DNA of 64,000 bases from contig JAQUAX010000006.1 in the NCBI GenBank assembly GCA_028687035.1, positions 1 to 64,000 on the forward strand, given 5' to 3'. Source of the DNA: Dechloromonas sp. (GTDB lineage Bacteria; Pseudomonadota; Gammaproteobacteria; Burkholderiales; Rhodocyclaceae). Below, in pieces: positions 10,044 to 19,924 of the stretch (its first letter is position 1; each line of letters starts with the position of its first letter). A model generated the notes under the pieces. That model had not been told where the DNA came from. It was given only the letters and a program-made list of their open reading frames with translations, and ran no database searches. The position numbers and the translations under genes were made by a program.

Positions 10044-10673
10044 ATGCAACTCTTCAGCGCCAGTTTCGCCGATGGACAGCGCATTCCCGGCGAATTCTCG
10101 TTCTGCCTGCCCGACCCTGCCCACCACGTCTGCCTAGGCAGCAACCGCAACCCGGAACTGGCCTGGCAAGGCGCGCCGGAAGGCACGAAGTCCTTCGCCG
10201 TGATCTGCCATGACCCGGATGTCCCCAGCCGCGGCGACGACGTCAACCAGGAAGGGCGCAGCGTACCTGCCAGCCTGCCGCGCGTCGATTTCTTCCACTG
10301 GGTGCTGATCGACCTGCCGGCCGCGGTCGACCGCATCGAAGCCGGCGAATTCAGCAACGGCGTGACGCCGCGCGGCAAGCCGGGAGCGCAGGCGCCGCAC
10401 GGCGCCCGCCAGGGCATCAACAATTACACCGACTGGTTCGCCGGCGACCACGACATGAGCGGCGACTACTACGGCTACGACGGTCCCTGCCCGCCGTGGA
10501 ACGACGAGATCGTGCACCGCTACGTGTTCACGGTCTACGCGCTGGACATCGAAAAACTGCCGCTGACCGGACGTTTCGGCGGCCCCGAGGTGCGCGCGGC
10601 GATCGCCGGCCACGTGCTCGACCAGGCCAGCCTGACCGGCACCTACACGCTGAATCCGGCGCTCGCCGGCTGA
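10044..10673 (+). CDS. YbhB/YbcL-family (PEBP-like) protein
   Basis: This 209-residue protein belongs to the phosphatidylethanolamine-binding/Raf-kinase-inhibitor-like family. The PEBP ligand-pocket motifs are visible: NRNPELAWQGAPEGTKSFAV, HDPDVPS, FFHWVLIDLP and YDGPCPPWNDEIVHRY. A good ribosome site (AAGGAG) precedes ATG 10044. There is no signal peptide, so it is probably cytoplasmic. The molecular role of bacterial members is not settled. A strong terminator follows directly. Confidence 0.9.
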   Translation: MQLFSASFADGQRIPGEFSFCLPDPAHHVCLGSNRNPELAWQGAPEGTKSFAVICHDPDVPSRGDDVNQEGRSVPASLPRVDFFHWVLIDLPAAVDRIEAGEFSNGVTPRGKPGAQAPHGARQGINNYTDWFAGDHDMSGDYYGYDGPCPPWNDEIVHRYVFTVYALDIEKLPLTGRFGGPEVRAAIAGHVLDQASLTGTYTLNPALAG

Positions 10674-10692
10674 TCCGGCGCAGCGATCGCGA

Positions 10693-10716
10693 GGGGCGGA
10701 TCACCGCCCCTTTTTT
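10693..10716 (+). terminator. Rho-independent terminator
   Basis: Stem GGGGCGG-ATCA-CCGCCCC followed by six T. It ends the murJ/PEBP transcript, and its T-run includes the stop codon of the convergent fkpB. Confidence 0.92.
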
Positions 10717-11143
10717 ACATGATGCCGATGATCTCGACTTCGAAGCGGATGGTCTTGCCGGCCAGCGGGTGATTGAAGTCGAACAGGCCGTGCGTCGCAT
10801 CCAGCTCGCGCAGGAAACCGGCGAAGCTCGCCCCGTTCGGCGCCGTGAACTCGACGACCGAGTTTTCCTTCAGCTCCATGCCGGCCGGCAGGCTGCTCAG
10901 GGCCAGGCGCTCGACCAGGCGCGGATTGTGTTCGCCGAAGGCCTGCGCCGGCTCCAGCTCGAACACGAAGCGCTCGTGGGCCGACAGGCCGATCAGCACC
11001 GATTCGAGATTCTCGGCCAGTTGCCCGCTGCCCATCTGCAGCGTGGCCGGGCTCATGTCGAAGGTCGACAGGAACTCCTCGCCGTCGAGGGTGGTGATGC
11101 GGTAGTGCAGGGTCAGGTAGCTGTCGGAGCGGACGGTGTTCAT
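10715..11143 (-). CDS. fkpB: FKBP-type peptidyl-prolyl isomerase, SlpA/FkpB type
   Basis: This 142-residue FKBP begins MNTVRSDSYLTLHYRI and contains the SlyD/SlpA-style FKBP fold with an inserted flap (PRLVERLALSSLPAGMEL) and the closing FDFNHPLAGKTIRFEVEI. It catalyses prolyl isomerisation and has chaperone-like activity, probably in the cytoplasm. ATG 11143 overlaps the lspA stop (ATGA), so the two are translationally coupled. The lspA-fkpB pairing is conserved in many proteobacteria, often with ispH next; here ispH is separate. Confidence 0.93.
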   Translation of the reverse strand: MNTVRSDSYLTLHYRITTLDGEEFLSTFDMSPATLQMGSGQLAENLESVLIGLSAHERFVFELEPAQAFGEHNPRLVERLALSSLPAGMELKENSVVEFTAPNGASFAGFLRELDATHGLFDFNHPLAGKTIRFEVEIIGIM

Positions 11144-11640
11144 CAGTAATTCTCTTTTTCGGCCGACGCGGTCAACTGCGCCAGCACCAGCAAAATGGCG
11201 CCGACCGTGATCGCGGAATCGGCGATGTTGAAAGCCGGCCAGTAGTAGCCGGCGGCGTGCCACTGGATGAAATCGACGACGGCGCCGAAGCGCACGCGGT
11301 CGATCACGTTGCCCAGCGCGCCGCCCATGACCAGGCTGAGCGCCAGGGCATTCAGACGCTGGCCGGGGTGACGCTTCAATTCGACGGCGATCCAGCCGGA
11401 CACCGCGAGCGCCAGGCCGGTGAACAGCCAGCGCTGCCAGCCCGGCTGGTCGGCCAGAAAGCTGAATGCGGCGCCCGGATTGAAGGTCAGCACCCAGTTC
11501 CAGAAAGGGGCGACGTAGATCGTTTCGCCGAAATGCAGCGTTTCGAGGACCAGCCACTTGCTGAGCTGATCGAGCAAGACGACAAGTCCGGCCAGACCGA
11601 ACCACAGGCGCGGCGTCGCGCCGTTCCCTACATCAAGCAT
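11143..11640 (-). CDS. lspA: Lipoprotein signal peptidase (signal peptidase II)
   Basis: LspA is an inner-membrane aspartyl protease that cleaves the signal peptide of prolipoproteins. The 165-residue protein has four membrane helices and the motifs DQLSKW, FNPGAAFSF, GGALGNVIDRVRFGAVVDFIQ and FNIADSAI; the catalytic pair is the Asp of NVIDR and the Asp of NIADS. I chose ATG 11640; upstream in-frame residues have no family similarity. It lies 8 nt after the gene at 11649 and is coupled to fkpB. Confidence 0.96.
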   Translation of the reverse strand: MLDVGNGATPRLWFGLAGLVVLLDQLSKWLVLETLHFGETIYVAPFWNWVLTFNPGAAFSFLADQPGWQRWLFTGLALAVSGWIAVELKRHPGQRLNALALSLVMGGALGNVIDRVRFGAVVDFIQWHAAGYYWPAFNIADSAITVGAILLVLAQLTASAEKENY

Positions 11641-11648
11641 CACGCGTG

Positions 11649-12146
11649 CTACCCGCCAACCGACCAGATGTCGCGAATGATGCTGGCGAACTGGGGGAAC
11701 TCCTGATCGTGATCGCACTGGATCTTGAACAGGGCCACCAGGATGTCGGGCGGGAAGCCCTGACGCGTCCCCGAGCGGGTATCGTTGAAAAGCTCATTCA
11801 GGTACTCGCCGAAGCAGCGGCTTCCCCAGGTTGCACGAATCCGCCGGGCAATATGCGGGAAACGACCGTTGATGGCCTGGAAATTCGGGTTCTGCTCAAG
11901 ACCGGTCTGCTCCTTGACCTCGGTACTCGCGTCGAACTGCGGAAATTCGCGGCGATGCTCCTCGACCAGGCCCGATATCGCCGCCTCGAGATCCGCACGC
12001 AGCGGCGCATTGGTCTCGACGGCAATGCGGAACAGGCGCCCGACATAGTCGCCGAACTCCTTGCTCCCCCACAGGGAAATCATGCGCTCGACGATGTCGG
12101 GACGAATGGCATTGATTCTCCGGTAAAGCTCGGTCTTGTTGTTCAT
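11649..12146 (-). CDS. Unrecognised 165-residue protein with two copies of one domain
   Basis: I do not recognise a named family. The protein is an internal duplication: residues 11-71 and 91-153 align. Shared features are IN-x3-P-x-I-x3-R, then WGS-x2-FG-x-Y-x3-LF, then a spacer and H-x2-EFPQF; 13 of 29 positions match in the first block. It has no signal peptide or membrane helix and is predicted soluble and helical. A strong ribosome site (AAGGAAGG) precedes ATG 12146. It sits in the ribF-ileS-lspA-fkpB operon, 45 nt after ileS and 8 nt before lspA, so it is co-expressed with translation and lipoprotein genes. Confidence 0.8.
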   Translation of the reverse strand: MNNKTELYRRINAIRPDIVERMISLWGSKEFGDYVGRLFRIAVETNAPLRADLEAAISGLVEEHRREFPQFDASTEVKEQTGLEQNPNFQAINGRFPHIARRIRATWGSRCFGEYLNELFNDTRSGTRQGFPPDILVALFKIQCDHDQEFPQFASIIRDIWSVGG

Positions 12147-12191
12147 GGCCTTCCTTTGACAGAAATTACCTCGACATTGCCCCCGCCCTGG

Positions 12192-14990
<2,799 letters not shown>

Positions 14991-14999
14991 TTTGCGTGC

Positions 15000-15920
15000 T
15001 CACAGCTTGAAGAAGGCCCGCGCCGCCGCGGCATCGGCCGCGATCTGCGCCTTGAGGGCGTCGAAATTGGGAAAACGTTGCTCGTCGCGCAATTTATGCA
15101 CGAAGCGCACCGAGATGTGCGCGCCGTAGATGTCGCGGGCAAAGTCGAAAAGATGGGCTTCGAGCAGCGGCCGCGTGCCGCCGACCGTCGGCCGCATGCC
15201 GAGATTGGCCACGCCGGGCAGCGGCGTTTCGCCCAGGCCGCCGACCTCGACCGCGAAAACGCCGGTCATCGGCAGCGGATTGTGCTTGATGCGCAGGTTG
15301 GCCGTCGCGAAGCCGATCTGCCGGCCGAGCTTCTGGCCGTGCACGACCTGCCCGTCGATCACGTAAGGCCGGCCGAGCAGACGCGCGGCGCGCTCCATGT
15401 CGCCGGCCGCCAGCGCCCGGCGGACGCCGGAACTGGACACCCGCTCGCCGTCGACCGTGACGCTGCCCATCGTCTCGACGGTGAAGCCGTGACGCTGTCC
15501 GGCCGCCTGCAGCAGCGCGAAGTCGCCGGTACGGCCGCGGCCGAAGCGGAAGTCGTCGCCGACGATCAGGTGTCCGACCCGCAGTGCGCCGACCAGCACC
15601 TGCTCGATGAACTCGTCGGCGCTCAGCGCGGCGAAGGCGGCATTGAACGGGCAGATCATCGTCTGCTCGACGCCGGCCTCGGACAGCAGTTCGAGTTTCT
15701 CGCGCAGAGTGCTGAGGCGGGCGGGCGCGGCGTCCGGGGCGAAGAACTCGCGCGGATGCGGCTCGAAGCTCAGCACCGTCGGCACCAGCGCCCGGCGGGA
15801 CGCCGCGTCGGCGAGCCGGCGCAGCAACTCGGCATGGCCGAGATGCACACCGTCGAAATTGCCGACGGCGAGGGCGACGGGAGCCGGTACGGGACGCGAG
15901 TGACCGCGAAAGACGCGCAT
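15000..15920 (-). CDS. ribF: Bifunctional riboflavin kinase/FAD synthetase
   Basis: RibF converts riboflavin to FMN and FMN to FAD. The 306-residue protein has the N-terminal nucleotidyltransferase motif (VGNFDGVHLGHAELL), FEPHPREFF and SSSGVRRALAAGDM, then the C-terminal flavokinase domain with GRQIGFATANL and GVANLGMRPT. It is the first gene of the ribF-ileS-lspA-fkpB operon. A perfect TATAAT lies at 15948-15953 on the minus strand, about 28 nt upstream of ATG 15920. Confidence 0.97.
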   Translation of the reverse strand: MRVFRGHSRPVPAPVALAVGNFDGVHLGHAELLRRLADAASRRALVPTVLSFEPHPREFFAPDAAPARLSTLREKLELLSEAGVEQTMICPFNAAFAALSADEFIEQVLVGALRVGHLIVGDDFRFGRGRTGDFALLQAAGQRHGFTVETMGSVTVDGERVSSSGVRRALAAGDMERAARLLGRPYVIDGQVVHGQKLGRQIGFATANLRIKHNPLPMTGVFAVEVGGLGETPLPGVANLGMRPTVGGTRPLLEAHLFDFARDIYGAHISVRFVHKLRDEQRFPNFDALKAQIAADAAAARAFFKL

Positions 15921-15947
15921 GAGTGAGACTTGCCGGAAAAACGTTGA

Positions 15948-15953
15948 ATTATA
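15948..15953 (-). promoter_or_regulatory. -10 box of the ribF operon
   Basis: A perfect TATAAT on the minus strand, at suitable distance from the ribF start. I see no good -35 hexamer 16-18 nt upstream. It is one of two back-to-back TATAAT boxes in this divergent region. Confidence 0.5.
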
Positions 15954-16018
15954 ACGACCTAGACGCCGCTCCGGACATGCGTTTTACCCGCTTTGCCGCC
16001 GGCGCCGGCCGATTTGGC

Positions 16019-16024
16019 TATAAT
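16019..16024 (+). promoter_or_regulatory. -10 box upstream of the GGDEF gene
   Basis: A perfect TATAAT on the plus strand, 32 nt ahead of the ATG at 16057. No convincing -35 hexamer is seen at standard spacing. Confidence 0.5.
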
Positions 16025-16056
16025 CGCCGGACTTTTCCCCGCGCCCGCCCCGCTCC

Positions 16057-17082
16057 ATGCTCGAGTTAACCCGTCACGTCGTCCGGATTTCTGCACGCCG
16101 CGACCGCACGGAGATCAATTCGGCGATGCTCGACGCGCTGCTCGACCTGTTCGCCCCGGGCGAGCTGACCATCCACCGCTGCTATCCGAGCCGGCGCCAG
16201 ACCATCGCCTTCGCCTGCGCCGGCGTCGGCCGCGACGGCCAGCGCTTCGAACGCAACGCCTATCTGCCGGAACACCGCTACTGCCGCAGCCTGGACAGCG
16301 ACCCGCTGCTCCGGCAATGCGCCGACACGCAGGCGCCCGTGCTGTCCGCGCTGGACGGTGGCGCGCAGCGCATCGTCTTTCCGGTATCCCGGCCGGACCA
16401 GCTGCTCTACCTGATCGACCTGAACCTGCCGGTGACCTTCCCGCCCGAGCAACGCATCGCGCTGATGGGCCTGATCGAATATTTCGGCAACCACATCGGA
16501 CTGCTCGACTACGGCGAATCCGACACGCTGACCGGCCTGGCCAGCCGGCGCACCTTCGACAAGCACCTGTTCGAACTGCTCGGCCAGGCCCACCCCGACG
16601 AAACCGGACGACGGCGCGGCAGTGCGCACGGCAGCCACTGGCTGGCCGTCTGCGACATCGATCATTTCAAGCGGGTCAATGACGACTTCGGCCACCTGAT
16701 CGGCGACGAGGTGCTGATCATGGCCTCGCAGGTCATGCGCGATTCGCTGCGCTTCGACGACCAGCTCTTCCGCTTCGGCGGCGAGGAGTTCATCGCGCTG
16801 CTGCAGCCGACCGATGCCGCATCGGCCCAGCGGGTGCTCGAGCGCTTCCGGCGCAACATTGAGCAGCAGGTGTTCAGCCGGGTCGGCCACGTGACGATCA
16901 GCGTCGGCTTCAGCCGCCTGCTGGCTAACGATACGCCGACCAACGCGATCGACCGGGCCGACGAGGCGCTGTATTACGCCAAGCGGCACGGCCGCAACCG
17001 CGTCGACGGCTACGAGGAACTGGTCGCCAGCCAGGCGATCGCGCCGCGCCAGCCGGCGACCGGCGAAATCGAACTGTTCTAG
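16057..17082 (+). CDS. GGDEF-domain diguanylate cyclase
   Basis: This 341-residue protein would make cyclic di-GMP. The C-terminal GGDEF domain (about 155-325) has an intact active site GGEEF at 241-245 and the metal Asp in CDIDHFK. An inhibitory I-site RFDD at 232-235 sits exactly five residues before GGEEF. The N-terminal 150 residues form a soluble, GAF-like sensory region with no membrane helix; I cannot assign a ligand. Its stop shares a CTAG with the convergent amidase gene. It may control pilus or biofilm functions, but nothing in the sequence fixes its target. Confidence 0.92.
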   Translation: MLELTRHVVRISARRDRTEINSAMLDALLDLFAPGELTIHRCYPSRRQTIAFACAGVGRDGQRFERNAYLPEHRYCRSLDSDPLLRQCADTQAPVLSALDGGAQRIVFPVSRPDQLLYLIDLNLPVTFPPEQRIALMGLIEYFGNHIGLLDYGESDTLTGLASRRTFDKHLFELLGQAHPDETGRRRGSAHGSHWLAVCDIDHFKRVNDDFGHLIGDEVLIMASQVMRDSLRFDDQLFRFGGEEFIALLQPTDAASAQRVLERFRRNIEQQVFSRVGHVTISVGFSRLLANDTPTNAIDRADEALYYAKRHGRNRVDGYEELVASQAIAPRQPATGEIELF

Positions 17083-18437
17083 CCGAGCACCGACGGCCGG
17101 GCCTTCGGGCCGGGCGGATGCTTGATGAAATACTGGCGGATGCCGCGCACGATCGCGTCGGCCAGCTTTTCCTGGTAGGCGTCGTCGGTCAGCCGGCGCT
17201 CTTCCTCCGGATTGGAGATGAACGCGGTCTCGATCAGCGCCGACGGAATGTCCGGCGCCTTCAGCACCGCGAAGCCGGCCTGTTCGACCTGCGCCTTGTG
17301 CAGCGTGTTGATCGAACCCAGTTCGCCGAGCAGGTACTTGCCGAGCTTCAGGCTGTCGTTGATCGTCGCCGTCTGCGACAGGTCGAACAGCGTCCGGGCC
17401 AGGAAGGGATCCTTGGCGCCGACATTGACGCCGCCGATCAGGTCGGCCTCGTTCTCGCGCTGGGCCAGCCAGCGCGCCTGCGTGCTCGAGGCACCGCGCT
17501 CGGACAGCACGAACACCGACGAGCCGCGGGCCTCCGGCTTGATCCAGGCATCGGCGTGGATCGACAGGAAGAGGTCCGACTGCACCCGGCGCGCCTTCTG
17601 GACGCGGACGTGCAGCGGCACGAAGAAATCGGAATCGCGGGTCATCACCGCGCGCATGTTCGGCTCGGCGTCGATCCGGGCCTTCAGCCGCCGGGCGACC
17701 TGCAGCGTGACGTCCTTCTCGCGCGAACCGCCCTGGCCGATCGCCCCCGGATCCTCGCCGCCGTGGCCGGGGTCGAGGGTGATCGTGACCAGACGGTCGA
17801 CGATGGGTTTGCCGGATTTCCGGGAAGTCTGCACTTCCGGTGCCTCGACCGGGCGTTCGGCCTTGCGCGGCGGCGCTTCGGCGCGCGCGGGGGCTTCGTC
17901 GGCCGGGCGGGCGGCGAGGTCCGCCTCGCGCTTCGCCGGCTCGACCGCATCCTGCCGCCCTTCGAGCAGCGCCATCAGCGGGTCCGGCGGATTGACCGGA
18001 TAGACGTCGAGGACCAGGCGATGGCCGTATTCGCCGACCGGCTTCAGTTCGAAGACCTGCGGAACGACCTTGGTCTTCAGTTCCATGACCAGGCGCACGA
18101 CGCCCGGCTTGAAGCGTCCGGCACGCAGCAGCTTGATGTAGGGATCGTCGGTCGCCACCTTGCGGGCCAGACTGTCGAGCACGCTGTTGAACTCGACGCC
18201 CTCGATGTCGACGACCAGGCGGTCCGGGTTCTCGACGGTGAAATGGGTGTATTTGAGCGGCGCGTCGTGTTCGAGCGTGACGCGGGTGTAATCGGCGGCC
18301 GGCCAGATGCGCACGGCCAGTACCGACGGCAGGCGTGCCGCGGCGCCGGCCAGCGGCGAAACGGACAGGATCAGCGAGGCGCCGGCGTAGTGCAGCAGTC
18401 GTCGGCGCCCATGGCTGGGATGAGCGCGTTTAGACAT
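17079..18437 (-). CDS. amiC: N-acetylmuramoyl-L-alanine amidase (AmiC-like), Tat-exported
   Basis: This periplasmic zinc amidase splits septal peptidoglycan during daughter-cell separation. It has 452 residues. The N-terminus SHGRRRLLHYAGASL looks like a Tat signal, followed by an AMIN domain (about 45-160), a proline/charge-rich linker, and an Amidase_3 domain with LDPGHGGEDPGA, LFLSIHADA and SALIETAFISNPEEE. ATG 18437 keeps the signal peptide intact, although it overlaps the 3' end of tsaE by 67 nt. The tsaE-amidase order is conserved in proteobacteria. Confidence 0.93.
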   Translation of the reverse strand: MSKRAHPSHGRRRLLHYAGASLILSVSPLAGAAARLPSVLAVRIWPAADYTRVTLEHDAPLKYTHFTVENPDRLVVDIEGVEFNSVLDSLARKVATDDPYIKLLRAGRFKPGVVRLVMELKTKVVPQVFELKPVGEYGHRLVLDVYPVNPPDPLMALLEGRQDAVEPAKREADLAARPADEAPARAEAPPRKAERPVEAPEVQTSRKSGKPIVDRLVTITLDPGHGGEDPGAIGQGGSREKDVTLQVARRLKARIDAEPNMRAVMTRDSDFFVPLHVRVQKARRVQSDLFLSIHADAWIKPEARGSSVFVLSERGASSTQARWLAQRENEADLIGGVNVGAKDPFLARTLFDLSQTATINDSLKLGKYLLGELGSINTLHKAQVEQAGFAVLKAPDIPSALIETAFISNPEEERRLTDDAYQEKLADAIVRGIRQYFIKHPPGPKARPSVLG

Positions 18438-18886
18438 GCTTCCCCTTTCGGTGTATCTGCCAGGGCTTCGACGATACGCCCGACACCTGCATGATGAAGG
18501 CGCAGCCGCAGGTCTGGCGACGGAACGCAGCCCTGAGCGCGTTCCGGCCATTCGACCAGACAGACTGAAGCATCGTTGAAATATTCGCCCAGGCCCGCAT
18601 CGAGAAACTCCTCGGGTGACTCGAAACGATAAAAATCAAAGTGATATAAGTATAAGCTCGAAATTACGTAAAATTCAACCAGCGAATAGGTCGGGCTCTT
18701 GACCGGACCGGCATGGCCGAGGGCGCGGATCAGCGCGCGAACCAGCGTCGTCTTGCCCGCGCCGAGATCGCCTTCGAGAAAAATCACCAGCCCCGGCTGC
18801 AGCGCCGTCGCCAGGCGCTCGCCCAGGCGCTGCGTCGCCGCTTCGTCGGGCAGGGGGAAAACGGCGTTAACATCGGGGCTATGCAC
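18371..18886 (-). CDS. tsaE: tRNA threonylcarbamoyladenosine biosynthesis ATPase TsaE
   Basis: TsaE is the ATPase partner of TsaB/TsaD that makes t6A37 on ANN-reading tRNAs. The 171-residue frame contains FPLPDEAATQRLGERLA, the Walker A GDLGAGKTTLVRAL, SPTYSLVE, YHFDFYRF and CLVEWPE. The best start is GTG 18886, with GGAG 8 nt upstream; no ATG is in frame. This start overlaps the divergent queG start. The C-terminus runs about 67 nt into the amidase gene. A local AT-rich patch near 18620-18680 encodes the conserved VEFYVISSLYLYHFDFYRF region. Confidence 0.92.
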   Translation of the reverse strand: MHSPDVNAVFPLPDEAATQRLGERLATALQPGLVIFLEGDLGAGKTTLVRALIRALGHAGPVKSPTYSLVEFYVISSLYLYHFDFYRFESPEEFLDAGLGEYFNDASVCLVEWPERAQGCVPSPDLRLRLHHAGVGRIVEALADTPKGEACLNALIPAMGADDCCTTPAPR

Positions 18887-19924
18887 GATCAGGACTCCAC
18901 GGTAAACAGTTCGTCGCTCAAGGAAGGCATCCGCGCGGCCGGGCGGGCGCTCGGCTTTTCCGCGCTCGGCGTCGCCCGCGCCGATCCGGGCGAGGCGGCG
19001 GTCGCCGGACTGCGCGACTGGCTGGCCACCGGCCGCCACGGGGACATGGATTATATGGCCCGCCACGCCGAACTGCGCGCCGACCCGCGCCTGCTGCACC
19101 CGGGAACGCTCACCGTGATCAGCGCCGCGGTGGACTACCTGCCGCACCGCAAAAGCGTGGACGACCCGGCGGCGGCGGCGATCTCCCGCTACGCGCAGGG
19201 CCGCGACTACCACAAGGTCGTGCGCGGCCGGCTGCAGAAGCTGGCCGACGCGATCGGCGAACTGGCCGGCCCTTTCGGCTACCGGGTGTTCTCCGACTCG
19301 GCGCCGGTCATGGAAGTCGAATTCGCCCGCCAGGCCGGCCTCGGCTGGCGCGGCAAGCATACGCTGCTGCTGTCGCGGGAAGGCTCTTGGCGCTTTCTCG
19401 GCGAAATCTACACCGACCTGCCGCTCGAGCCGGATGCGCCGGTCACAGGCCACTGCGGCCACTGCCGGGCCTGCCTGGACGCCTGCCCGACCGGCGCCAT
19501 CGTCGCCCCCTACGAGGTCGATGCGCGGCGCTGCATCAGCTACCTGACGATCGAACTGGCCGGCCCGATTCCCGAGCCCATGCGCCCGTTGATCGGCAAC
19601 CGCATCTACGGCTGCGACGACTGCCAGACCTGCTGCCCGTGGAACCGCTTCGCCCGGCTCGGCGACCCCGAGTTCGCACCGCGCCACGGCCTCGATTCCG
19701 CGACGCTGGTCGACCTGTTGGCGTGGAGCGAAGAGGAATTCTCGACGCGCCTGGCCGGCAATCCGATCCGCCGCATCGGCCACGAGCGCTGGCTGCGCAA
19801 CATCGCCGTCGCGCTCGGCAACGGACCGTCGACGGTCGACGCCAAAAACGCCCTGAATTCGCGGGCCGACCACCCCTCGGCGCTGGTCCGCGAGCACGTC
19901 GCCTGGGCGCTGTCCCGCCTCTAG
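18881..19924 (+). CDS. queG: Epoxyqueuosine reductase QueG
   Basis: QueG reduces epoxyqueuosine to queuosine in tRNA, using cobalamin and two [4Fe-4S] clusters. The 347-residue protein has SDSAPVMEVEFARQAGLGW and both ferredoxin-like cluster motifs: CGHCRACLDACPTGAI and CDDCQTCCPWN. A C-terminal HEAT-like segment (LRNIAVALGN...VREHVAWAL) follows. ATG 18881 has GGGG ahead of it. It diverges from tsaE with overlapping start codons and converges on the sensor kinase, sharing CTAG stops. Confidence 0.95.
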   Translation: MHDQDSTVNSSSLKEGIRAAGRALGFSALGVARADPGEAAVAGLRDWLATGRHGDMDYMARHAELRADPRLLHPGTLTVISAAVDYLPHRKSVDDPAAAAISRYAQGRDYHKVVRGRLQKLADAIGELAGPFGYRVFSDSAPVMEVEFARQAGLGWRGKHTLLLSREGSWRFLGEIYTDLPLEPDAPVTGHCGHCRACLDACPTGAIVAPYEVDARRCISYLTIELAGPIPEPMRPLIGNRIYGCDDCQTCCPWNRFARLGDPEFAPRHGLDSATLVDLLAWSEEEFSTRLAGNPIRRIGHERWLRNIAVALGNGPSTVDAKNALNSRADHPSALVREHVAWALSRL

